Below are positions 53,323 to 62,500 of a DNA stretch of 64,000 nt, in pieces. The stretch is taken from the NCBI RefSeq assembly GCF_011604685.1, contig NZ_CP050063.1, positions 5,912,501 to 5,976,500 of the forward strand, in the 5' to 3' direction. Source of the DNA: Spirosoma aureum. GTDB lineage: Bacteria > Bacteroidota > Bacteroidia > Cytophagales > Spirosomataceae. The notes beneath the pieces are model-generated. The model saw only the letters and a program-made list of their open reading frames with translations. It ran no database searches and was not told where the DNA came from. The position numbers and the translations under genes were made by a program. Every line of letters begins with the position of its first letter. Within the stretch, counting starts at the first letter, position 1.

Positions 53323-54186
53323 ATGCGTCGCTCTCGTTTACTTCTCTTTATCGCGCTATGGGTTGGAATTTTCGGCCAGAAAAGCTGGTCGCAATCCGTG
53401 CCGATCCAGACTACCCAGCCGGTGAAACAGATCGAGGAGTTTCTGAAACGGTTTTATTATGATCAGACTCCCGACCAGCGCCCACTCACAACCGACTCGT
53501 TAAGAGCCCTGTATCCGCGACGGGCGTATCTGCTTAGCCTTTTTGATGCCAAAGATAGTCGTCGAACAACGCAGCCCAGCTACAAACAGGCTATCGATAC
53601 GTTCGTTACCGAGCTTTCGGAAGCAGAGGAAAAGCCTGACGACCTGTATGCAAACGTATTGGTTGAAACACCCTTTCGAGCCAGCTATCGTGGTAAAACT
53701 GAAACACTGACCGTTTTTTGGCAAATGACGCACATAGGTCGCGCGCAGGGTTGGCGCATGGTAGGTTTGGCAGCTCCGTTTCTAACTGCTAGTACCGACA
53801 CATCAAAAGCGCCACTATCCGGCGACACAACGCAACGGGCAAGCCGTCCGCTTACGCTGTCGCCAAACACGCACGAAACCAGCTTTCTGGAATTCCACCA
53901 GGTTATCAAACAAGGTCATGATTTACGGTTACTCCTGAGTGACTCGCTAGGTCAGACAGGCGTTGGGCAGGCCTTTATTGAGGCTGTCCGCCAGCGCGAA
54001 CTCCGTCTAATTGAAACCGAACGGGTATCTCTGTTCATCCTGACACAATCTGGCTGGATTGTTCGGGTTGACGAATTCCCCCGCGACAACGAGAACGCGG
54101 GGTGGCTCATCAGCGATTTATTTGGCAATCGGTCGCCGTCGCGGCTTCCACCCGAGTTGGCAACCCTTGTACGGATTCGCCCCTAA
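53323..54186 (+). CDS. Secreted protein of unknown function in protease/SEDS-PBP operon
   Basis: This 287-aa protein has a signal peptide (M-R-R-S-R-L-L-L-F-I-A-L-W-V-G-I-F-G ... S-W-S-Q). The N-terminal half contains K-Q-I-E-E-F-L-K-R-F-Y-Y-D-Q-T, and a beta section with L-T-V-F-W-Q-M-T-H-I-G-R-A-Q-G-W-R-M-V-G-L-A-A, which looks NTF2-like. The second half (about 185-287) is a separate domain with H-Q-V-I-K-Q-G-H-D-L-R-L-L. No family recognised. The promoter appears to be shared with the operon. Confidence 0.5.
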   Translation: MRRSRLLLFIALWVGIFGQKSWSQSVPIQTTQPVKQIEEFLKRFYYDQTPDQRPLTTDSLRALYPRRAYLLSLFDAKDSRRTTQPSYKQAIDTFVTELSEAEEKPDDLYANVLVETPFRASYRGKTETLTVFWQMTHIGRAQGWRMVGLAAPFLTASTDTSKAPLSGDTTQRASRPLTLSPNTHETSFLEFHQVIKQGHDLRLLLSDSLGQTGVGQAFIEAVRQRELRLIETERVSLFILTQSGWIVRVDEFPRDNENAGWLISDLFGNRSPSRLPPELATLVRIRP

Positions 54187-54230
54187 TCAAACGGTTAAAT
54201 CCGGTTCATTGATCAGCCAGTATACGTAGA

Positions 54231-55802
54231 ATGTTCGCCCGAAAGCACCTAATAGCTTTATCATTCATGGCCAGATATTGGTTTTTATTATATTTTTTAT
54301 TGCTCACAGAGCTGACCTCAGGACAGCCTCAACCGGCGCAGCCCAAAATCGAAGCACCGACATTTCGACCTTCGGATGAGGTATACATTGCTCGTCAGGC
54401 ACGACGTTTTCTGGAAACCGCCTACTACTTCCGGCTGAATGAATTAGGCCGCCCGGCCAGCGATCTATCGGCGGCCGAAAAGCGGCAGATTATGGCTGGT
54501 CTTCTTGATCGTTGTTTTGGCAATGGTAACCCGCTGGTTGTCAATGATCTGGATCCCTATCAGCGGGAGAGTTCCGAATTACCGATCAAACAGTATCTGG
54601 TTAATGTGTTGACCTTTTATCGTGCCGGAGATCTTGCCATCGGTAATGACCTGACCGATGGGCTACATTATGGCCGGATTCAGGCAAACGCAGCCGGAAA
54701 ACTTTTCATGCCTTTGTATGTTTCAGAAACCTTGACCGGTACTTACGACAATAACCGGGCACCCAAAAAACGGCATGAATTACGACAGATAAAAGAATTC
54801 AGGCTGGAATTTACATTCGACAACAGCAATTGCCAGCGTGTATTCGATAATCTAAAAATCGGTGGTATACGGCGTTTTGCCGCTATTCCATCTGCCTCCC
54901 GGCTGTTGACCGGCCGCGAAGACCTGGCTCAAATGCGGGCGCAGGAGCAGGATCTCAATACCGTGGTCGACTGTTTGACCGAAGGAATTCGACGACAATT
55001 GCCCGCCGAGACGAAGCATATTCTGATCGACAATTTTACGTTTGAAAATCGGGGAATCTCCACTGAATTCGGGGAAGCGCTGACTCAAACGCTCCGGCAA
55101 CAGCTCCAGCAACGGACGGGTGCGGTTGTCGAGCTACTCAAACGCGACAATCAGACCGCCGATTATACCGTGCGGGGAAGTTTCGCAACGTCGGGCGATC
55201 AGGTGGAGATTCGGGCAAAATTGTTTAACAAACAAGCGGCTTTCGAGCGCGATCTGGTATCCAGTGACCTGCCTGTCCGCTGGGTGCGGCAAAACCAATT
55301 GGCGTACGAGTCCCCGAAGGATCCCAATAGCATACGCATGGAAGCAGCCGTCAAAACAGTTATGGCCCCGCAGTCGGTCGGTGATTTTTCCATTGAATTA
55401 CAAACGAACCGGGGGCGTCAGGGCGTTACCTATCATGAGGGCGAACGGATGGCTATTAAGCTGAAAGTGAGTAAACCCGCTACCGTTCGCCTGATTTATG
55501 TACTGGAAGACGGTACGCAAACGTTACTATTCGACAATTACCGGATTGATGGGCAGGCCGTGGGGCAGTTCATTGACGTACCGGGTGACTTTGAATGCTC
55601 TAGCCCATTTGGACAGGAATTTCTACTAGCCTTCGCCACAACTGATACGTTTGCTCCCCTCGAGACAAAGAAGCAGAACAGCTTTAATGTCTTGACGGGT
55701 GAACTGACCAATACTGTTCTCCGTACGGTACGGGGTTTACGGGCAAATGGGATTATTGTGGCCGATAAGGTGCAGATTACGACACGCCCAGTGCGGTTTT
55801 AA
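54231..55802 (+). CDS. Secreted DUF4384-like protein with N-terminal NTF2-like-looking module
   Basis: This is a 523-aa product from ATG 54231, or 511 aa from ATG 54267, which would give the cleaner signal peptide (M-A-R-Y-W-F-L-L-Y-F-L-L-L). The N-terminal part (about 45-205) shows the module order helix, L-P-I-K-Q-Y-L-V-N-V-L, beta sheet. A middle domain at about 225-365 contains I-L-I-D-N-F-T-F-E-N-R and T-A-D-Y-T-V-R-G-S-F, resembling the lipoprotein/curli-assembly type domain that precedes DUF4384. The tail (about 380-490) fits DUF4384: Y-H-E-G-E-R-M-A-I-K-L-K-V, Y-V-L-E-D-G-T-Q-T-L-L-F. It may form a periplasmic scaffold with the papain-like protease, which has a similar tail. Confidence 0.6.
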   Translation: MFARKHLIALSFMARYWFLLYFLLLTELTSGQPQPAQPKIEAPTFRPSDEVYIARQARRFLETAYYFRLNELGRPASDLSAAEKRQIMAGLLDRCFGNGNPLVVNDLDPYQRESSELPIKQYLVNVLTFYRAGDLAIGNDLTDGLHYGRIQANAAGKLFMPLYVSETLTGTYDNNRAPKKRHELRQIKEFRLEFTFDNSNCQRVFDNLKIGGIRRFAAIPSASRLLTGREDLAQMRAQEQDLNTVVDCLTEGIRRQLPAETKHILIDNFTFENRGISTEFGEALTQTLRQQLQQRTGAVVELLKRDNQTADYTVRGSFATSGDQVEIRAKLFNKQAAFERDLVSSDLPVRWVRQNQLAYESPKDPNSIRMEAAVKTVMAPQSVGDFSIELQTNRGRQGVTYHEGERMAIKLKVSKPATVRLIYVLEDGTQTLLFDNYRIDGQAVGQFIDVPGDFECSSPFGQEFLLAFATTDTFAPLETKKQNSFNVLTGELTNTVLRTVRGLRANGIIVADKVQITTRPVRF

Positions 55803-55812
55803 CCCAAACCAC

Positions 55813-58299
55813 ATGTACTACCTGCCCATTCGCCTGCGTGGTGAAAAAGTTCATATTGTGCCCCTGCGTTCATCGCACGAACCAGCCGACGATGTTGTTC
55901 CGTCATTTATTATTCCCTACGATCCACAAACAGCCCTGACACGATTGCTGACGCTCGACGGCGACGTGCGACTCGTAGCGCATGGTGGAACAAACCTCGA
56001 CCGGGTAATTGATGGCATTACACTCCATGAAAACCGTCCGGATTCGCTTACCCTTCACCTGACGGTGTCAGATACGCAGGCACCAGCAGAAGATTTGTCG
56101 GACCAGAGCGCTCACTTTTTGCTCGAACCGGCCGATGAAACTGAATCGGGACTGGCGCTGCTGGCCCGAACGAAAGATCGTCAGATCCCACGGACTAACG
56201 CACTCACTATAAACGTGCAAACCCAGTTGGATGGTCAACCGTACCTGGGCGAAATCAGGCTCTATCTGGCAGAACCACATGCTATTTATGATGTTGTGAT
56301 GGACTTCGGCTCAGAAGCCAGTCAGATTGTGCTGACCAATCGGGGAAGCGGGCAGCGCGTGCTGGAACGGCTCAATATTGTCGATGACCTGTTGCGGTAT
56401 TTCTATCCGAACCTGCTCACTAGCGATAGCGGCAAACTAACGGCAAAAGCCCTTCATCAGCGTGATCCGGACCCGGACTTACTGCGTTCGGTATTTTTTC
56501 TGCGCCGGTCAGGAGCCGTATTTCAGTCAACAGATGCGCCCAACCAACACGGCGACGCTGAATACCTGAACCTGCTGACCGAACGCGATCGGATAGATTC
56601 ACTGGCCCAAAGTCATTTTCTGGTATCGAATCTCAAGCTCGCTCACCTGGGTGCCTATCGATTCGATGTTTCGTTTGCCTCGCCAGCCACCAATGAGTTT
56701 GGTGTTTCGATCCGCCGGTTCAGCGATACCATCAGCGGTTTGCAGCAGGCCATTGTCAATTACCTGCTCCGAACGGTGCTGGAACATCTTCATCATAGCC
56801 ATCCGGCCAATCAGCCGTTTTTCTTATCCGTCAAATTACTTGTGCCGAACGTTTTTGAGCAACAGCGAGTCAGCACACTTGTTCAGGGTACGTACCGAAA
56901 TCTGCATGACCTCATGCAGCCTGACTCGCCCTATACCCTTCGCGGGGCCGAAGTAGGAACGTTATCGGAGAGCGACGCGGCTTTTCTTGGCTACCGCGAA
57001 AGCCGGTCTGTTCAGCGGCAACCTTTACCGTTAAAAGGTCGATATCTGATCGTTGATTCGGGGAAAGGTACCACTGATTTTTCGCTGATCGAGCGCGACG
57101 ATGAAACCAAATCTGTATTTCGATCGGGTTTCATCGGGGCAGGCAATGCAATTTCCTACGCTTTCGTGGAAACGGTTTTCGCGGCTATTTTTGGTCCCGA
57201 CTCTACAGTCAGGCAGCAGGCCATCTGGCGAATTGCCCTCGGTCCAACTACTGATCTGGTCGACAAAATTCGGTTTGGGGAGGTCATCGAAACCCTGAAG
57301 CGAGGGTTCGATAAAGGCCGGAATCAAACTGCTTACCGCCCCATTCGTGACCTGATTGGCCAGCAGATTCAGGACATTCGCGCCCGCTATCAGAATAGTG
57401 TTGGTACGGCTGGTTTGCTGAAAGAGGTAACGGACGCACTGGAAACACTCGCTGGGCAGCAGGAGTCATTGCAGGATGAATTTGGGTTCATCAATAACGT
57501 AGTCAAACGCCTGACCGATAAACTGGCGCAGGAAGTCGTCTATTCCGGCTTTTATGATCCAGACTCACCACCGCAGGTTATTCTGACTGGCCGGGCTTTT
57601 TTGTTCCGGCTCTTTGCCGAAGAAGTCAGCAATCGGTTTGGCAATGTTCGTTTAGCATCTGACGGGCGAGATACAACAGCGCTGAAGAAAATTTGTCTGG
57701 CCGGTGCGTTCAGCAGTGAAACCATCAACTACGATGCGAACCTTGTCGGGCAACCAACCCGGCAGGTCGATGGCGATGCGGGCATTCGGCTGGTCGATGC
57801 AGGCCACGAAACCGGTGCGGTGGCGGTGTTGCCGCCCCGCCCTTATGAGAAACTAACGGAGGCAGCCCACCGGCTCAAAGGAATGATGTCCAAAGTTGAC
57901 GGCTTTCTGCAAAAGATTCGCTACGAGCCCGATGCATCATCGCCCGTTACAACTCAAACCGCTCCAACGACTTTGCAATCGAGACGACCGCTGCCGTCGT
58001 TGTATGAGGGCGTTACGTTCAGAAACTACCAGTCGTCAAGCCAGTGGATTTCCATTAGTGGATTACGCTATGCCCACCCGGCTCTGTTGTCGCCCAAGCA
58101 GCCAACGGTCAATGTGTTTTTTACGGGTACTGAATTTCTGTTACGTACCCCAACCGAAGCGGCCCGTCTGACCATCCGGCCCGAATTTTTTCAGCACGAC
58201 CAATTCGTCTTTGAAACCTTATTCCCGTATCTCGATGAGCCGCATTTCAGCCAGGTAGTGGTTGATCAGTCGGTCGGTACGCTCGATGACACGATCTGA
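55813..58299 (+). CDS. Large actin/Hsp70-fold ATPase (828 aa)
   Basis: I start at ATG 55813 (M-Y-Y-L-P-I-R-L); the longer frame overlaps the previous gene. ASKHA-fold motifs are visible: phosphate-1 V-V-M-D164-F-G-S-E-A-S (D164 as the D-x-G-x-x-x-S nucleotide loop), phosphate-2 L-I-V-D415-S-G-K-G-T-T-D422-F-S-L, and an adenosine-like V-I-L-T-G-R-A at about 588-594. A 150-residue N-terminal beta region comes before the fold. No signal peptide or TM segment is seen, so it acts in the cytoplasm. It resembles SrfB-like or DnaK-like regulators in layout, but I cannot assign a family. It probably drives or organises the membrane complex encoded by the next two genes. Confidence 0.75.
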   Translation: MYYLPIRLRGEKVHIVPLRSSHEPADDVVPSFIIPYDPQTALTRLLTLDGDVRLVAHGGTNLDRVIDGITLHENRPDSLTLHLTVSDTQAPAEDLSDQSAHFLLEPADETESGLALLARTKDRQIPRTNALTINVQTQLDGQPYLGEIRLYLAEPHAIYDVVMDFGSEASQIVLTNRGSGQRVLERLNIVDDLLRYFYPNLLTSDSGKLTAKALHQRDPDPDLLRSVFFLRRSGAVFQSTDAPNQHGDAEYLNLLTERDRIDSLAQSHFLVSNLKLAHLGAYRFDVSFASPATNEFGVSIRRFSDTISGLQQAIVNYLLRTVLEHLHHSHPANQPFFLSVKLLVPNVFEQQRVSTLVQGTYRNLHDLMQPDSPYTLRGAEVGTLSESDAAFLGYRESRSVQRQPLPLKGRYLIVDSGKGTTDFSLIERDDETKSVFRSGFIGAGNAISYAFVETVFAAIFGPDSTVRQQAIWRIALGPTTDLVDKIRFGEVIETLKRGFDKGRNQTAYRPIRDLIGQQIQDIRARYQNSVGTAGLLKEVTDALETLAGQQESLQDEFGFINNVVKRLTDKLAQEVVYSGFYDPDSPPQVILTGRAFLFRLFAEEVSNRFGNVRLASDGRDTTALKKICLAGAFSSETINYDANLVGQPTRQVDGDAGIRLVDAGHETGAVAVLPPRPYEKLTEAAHRLKGMMSKVDGFLQKIRYEPDASSPVTTQTAPTTLQSRRPLPSLYEGVTFRNYQSSSQWISISGLRYAHPALLSPKQPTVNVFFTGTEFLLRTPTEAARLTIRPEFFQHDQFVFETLFPYLDEPHFSQVVVDQSVGTLDDTI

Positions 58300-58303
58300 C
58301 TCT

Positions 58304-59545
58304 ATGACAACACGCACCAACTGGATTCGCTGGGTAGCCGCCCTGTTGTGGCTCGCGGGTCTGTGGCTATGCCTGCGCCAGCCAGCCGCTATTTCTAAAT
58401 CAGGACAAAGCAGCAGCGATACGCTAAGCAAGACCACGAATTACCTGCTGACCGACTCAACGGGCTCAACCTTGTTGATTCGGGGCCCAGAACAAATAAC
58501 CCGACTAACGGTAACCGATAGCGCTCTTCTACTCAACAAAGAACCGTTGCTATTTCGGGCCGACTCCGTAAAAGGACGTTCGGTGAAAACGCCCCGTGAT
58601 CTCGCTCTGTGGCGGAGTCAGTTCAGATATAGGCTAGGCGTCGGCGCAACTACCGACGCGGCTCGCTGGGAAGTAACCCGGCAAAAGCTGGCAACATTTT
58701 GCTCTGCTGGGCTTACACCTGGTCCAGCCAGCGATAAGGCTGATCAGGCTTTATTTGAACGGTTTATTACGTTTATCACTGATCGACAAAAAACCCAGCA
58801 AACAACGCTGATTCTCTACAACAACCTCATTCTGGATAGGCTGACCACGCAGAATCTATCGCCCGATCAATCCCTGCAACTATCTCCTTCAAAAGTTACC
58901 GACATACCAGCCAGCGCATCTTCGAGCGAGCTGCCAGGTATCGGTTTGCTGGCTTTGGGCGGACTATTATGGGGCATTGCGGCATTTATGAAACGAGATA
59001 AGGTTACTGAACCCGCACAGGTGCCCCGCCAGGAAACACCCGTTGTTCAGGAACAGACCAGGGCAATTATAGCGCCCACACAACCTGAAACTCCAGCTAA
59101 TGTCTCTCCTGGTTTACCAGTGCCGTCTCCGGCAGACTCACCCATCCCTTCTGATTGGCAAGCCGACCAGACCGCGCTGAAGCAATACATGCTGGCTTTC
59201 TACCAACGCTACGGACAATTTTACGACGATCTACAAACGCTCTCAACAGAGTTATCGGAGGCTGAAAAGCAGCAAATTCGTCGCCGGTTAGTTGAAATGG
59301 CGCTGCACGCCCATGCATTTGTGGAGGGGTATCAGCACTTACCGTTAACACGTCTGACGGAGGTTCCCAATGTCCGCTTATTGGTCCAACCGACTAATCG
59401 ACCTGATGCGCCAGACCTGACCACTGACCCCTACAAAACGGCCAAACGCTATCGGGTACTGCTATCAGTTTTGCAGGAAATGCAACTTGGAGAGCTTGAA
59501 AACGTATTGCTTCAGGATTTACACGTACCCAAAAGTCTGCTTTAA
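58304..59545 (+). CDS. Two-TM membrane protein of unknown function in the SEDS-PBP operon
   Basis: I start at ATG 58304, 4 bp after the ATPase stop. The 413-aa product has one TM segment at about 9-25, a periplasmic-type domain (about 30-205), a second TM segment at about 212-232 (L-P-G-I-G-L-L-A-L-G-G-L-L-W-G-I-A-A-F), a Pro/Thr-rich linker (about 240-295) and a cytoplasmic helical domain to the end (Y-Q-R-Y-G-Q-F-Y-D-D-L, L-S-E-A-E-K-Q-Q-I-R-R-R). The cytoplasmic domain faces the ATPase, so it is a candidate link between the ATPase and the SEDS-PBP protein. No family recognised. Confidence 0.6.
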   Translation: MTTRTNWIRWVAALLWLAGLWLCLRQPAAISKSGQSSSDTLSKTTNYLLTDSTGSTLLIRGPEQITRLTVTDSALLLNKEPLLFRADSVKGRSVKTPRDLALWRSQFRYRLGVGATTDAARWEVTRQKLATFCSAGLTPGPASDKADQALFERFITFITDRQKTQQTTLILYNNLILDRLTTQNLSPDQSLQLSPSKVTDIPASASSSELPGIGLLALGGLLWGIAAFMKRDKVTEPAQVPRQETPVVQEQTRAIIAPTQPETPANVSPGLPVPSPADSPIPSDWQADQTALKQYMLAFYQRYGQFYDDLQTLSTELSEAEKQQIRRRLVEMALHAHAFVEGYQHLPLTRLTEVPNVRLLVQPTNRPDAPDLTTDPYKTAKRYRVLLSVLQEMQLGELENVLLQDLHVPKSLL

Positions 59546-59566
59546 ACGTCTTCTTGACCACCATTC

Positions 59567-62500
59567 ATGGATACTGTGCTGGCTTTCCTGTTCAATCTGA
59601 ATACCTTTCTGCTTTTGTGTGTGGTGGCTGTCCTCGGGATTCTATGGCGCGGTCCATTCCAGAAAACACCCACCTACATACTTCTGGCAGCACTGGGCGT
59701 TGTGTCGGTCCTTACCATACGAAGCTATGTGTCGGCCCCCGAGCAAATTTATACAAATGCCAGCCACCATGTTCTCGAACACATTGGCATTCAGTTTCAA
59801 ACACAGTTGACACTGGCCGATGGACAGCATCCAAACCGGGCGTTCTGGGATACTAAACCCGGAAATCTGACACTCCAGTCCAATACATCGGGCACGACCA
59901 AACTAGTGGGCCGGGGGTTTTGCGAGCCGATATTTATCGGTACCAACGACTTGTATACCCTGGCAAATCCGGTTTTCGAGAAGCAGGTATCCAGGCAATT
60001 TACCATTGGTTATGGCCAAAATCGATCCTTATCCCTGAAAATTGATTCCATCGACGATGATCAGACTCGCTACCTCCTGCAACTCAGTAATGGTACGTCA
60101 ACAAGCCCCTGGGACACGTTGCTGTTCAATCGGCGCATCAAAACAGGTCTATTGCTCGGAACGCTCCTGAGCAAAGCACCCATCGACCGACCGGGTTTGG
60201 CACAGGCTCAGGCCATGCTGGATAGTGCCTACCTGATTCGGGCACAACTTGGTACAAAAGCGAACGAGGATAGTCCACTGTTTCTGTTTCCATCGGCGGC
60301 TATGCTGCGGTCAGCAACGTCACTTCAAATCGATGGCGTTACGATTACACTAAGTCGGCATCCCGAATTTTCGACCTTCCTCGGTCCGAAGCAACTGTTT
60401 TTCACCGGGCTTAAGGTCAGCCGGACGCCACTCTATCGCGTTGGTGCCATTGGTCGTCAAATGGCACTGTGGCTGGAAACTCCAGAGCGAATGTACCTGA
60501 AACCAACGGGGCCGAATGGCGAATCTCTTTTTCTGACCTCCTCTATCGACGATGTCATTAACAACGCCCTACCAGCTGGCTATCAGCTAGGCAAACTACG
60601 AAACAGCCAGAATCGGCATCAATTTTCGGCCAGTTTGTTTTACGTAACCGGACCCACAAGGCAACCAATGCGATTTCGGGTTGTCAGTCAGGAACAAACG
60701 AACGGGCTGATCAACGAAAAACGCGCAGGCGACACCCTGTCTCTAAAAACAGTTACCCGTTCCGACACACCAGCTAACCGGTGGCTCCTCCGTGTAACGG
60801 ATCTAAAAGCAGTCAATCCACTTCAATTCTGGCATCTGGCTCTGCTGGTTGCCCTACTGGTAATCGGTAGTTTAGTTTCTGTATGGCTAACGCCGTATTC
60901 GCTTTATGGGCCAACCCGTCAGCCTCTGCGCTTCATCAACACTGAACTCATTGCGTATATACTCCTGCTGGCTTTCATGACGGTTCGAGGTATTTTGCTT
61001 TGGCGTGTGGGTACATTTCCACCCACGGATACCTCTGCCAATTTTGCCAACTTGAGCTGGCACTACTACACTGACACTATACTTGCTGTTTTGCTCTTTT
61101 TCGCGGTCATCTTCGGATGGAAACTCCGGGGCCATGTGGTCAGCCAATGGATCAATCGGAAACTGGCCCAATGGCCTGATGCCTTATCCGAAAAACCACT
61201 ATTGGCGTACCTTCTTCCGATACTCGTCAATGTGGCCGCCGGGCCGATTGCGTTCCTCGAGCGGATTGCCAGTGTATTCCTGCCGTTGCTCGTCTACATG
61301 GTGGTGGATTACATCTGGCTCCGGCAGATTTACCGCACGGGGTATAGTTCGGTACATTCGTCTGTCTACCAGCGACTTTCCGCCATCAACTGGTTATGCT
61401 GCTTTGGCCTCCTAGGGATGCTCGATGCCGGATTTGCCATTATTTTCGGACTATTCAGTTTACTCTACATGTGGCTGCGGTTGTTCACCTTTGAAGACCA
61501 TCAGCTACCCGGCACTTCACGCTTTGGGCAATACCGTTATCTGTTCAGTTGGTTTGGACCGCCAACCGCCATTTTATTGTACTTATATGCCCTACCGTGG
61601 CTTATCGAACTTACCTTTCGTGCGCCGGGGCCACTGCTAACGATTGTCATCCTTGCTTTTGGTGTAATCGTTCTTCGGTTTCTGTGGCCTCAGGAGAAGC
61701 GTCCCACGTGGGGTCTCCCGCTGGTAGTTGGTCTAATGGCCGTGTTAATTGGGAGCTTGTTTCTCTTCCCGAATACCGTCGACCGTATGCTGGAAAAAGA
61801 AGCCCGTATCCGCTATCGGGCAGGCATCTTGATTCATTCAGCCGACGAGCTGGTACGTCAGGATCAGACTCGTTTCAACACCGGAGCCAATCAAAAACTC
61901 CTTGAAGCCGCCCAGAATCAATGGCTGGTCAATTACTTCTACGACAAAGGCAACTTCAGCCTGACCCACTACGCTCGACTTGTTCCGCACATTAATACGG
62001 GTTCTACCTATCAGACACAACTCGCCGATCTGGTCACCGTTCGGTATGTGATTGCTGAACACAGCGAATGGGTCATCTGGATGCTTCTGGCACTGCTTCT
62101 GGGTTGGTTGATCAGTACCGTTAGTGGCGGAAAACTCAGTCCTGACTCAAAAATGCGGGCCCAACTGGTATGTCTGCTATTCAGTATCGCGTTTGCCGTC
62201 TGGATGACTGCTACGAACCGGATGGTATTTGTGGGGCAGGACTTTCCGTTGTTGAGCCTGAATAGTCGCCTGACATTGCTTCTGTCACTGTCTATTTTTG
62301 TGGCCGTTATTGTACTGGGCACACCACTTTCCTCAACGCAGCCCTTACCGGCACGCTATGAATTCAGCCGGTTTGGCCGGCACTCGTTTGGGGTTCTGAT
62401 GGCCGGATTAGTATTGATTGCTACCTTATCGTATTACCTGTTTCCATTCGACCGAAATACACGCCAGTTCGACCTATCGCAAACCATCAGCGATCTGCAA

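Noticed and set aside
55813..58299. Naming the ATPase SrfB or DnaK
   Set aside because: Only the nucleotide-binding motifs are shared; no substrate-binding domain of DnaK and no full-length SrfB resemblance can be shown by eye.
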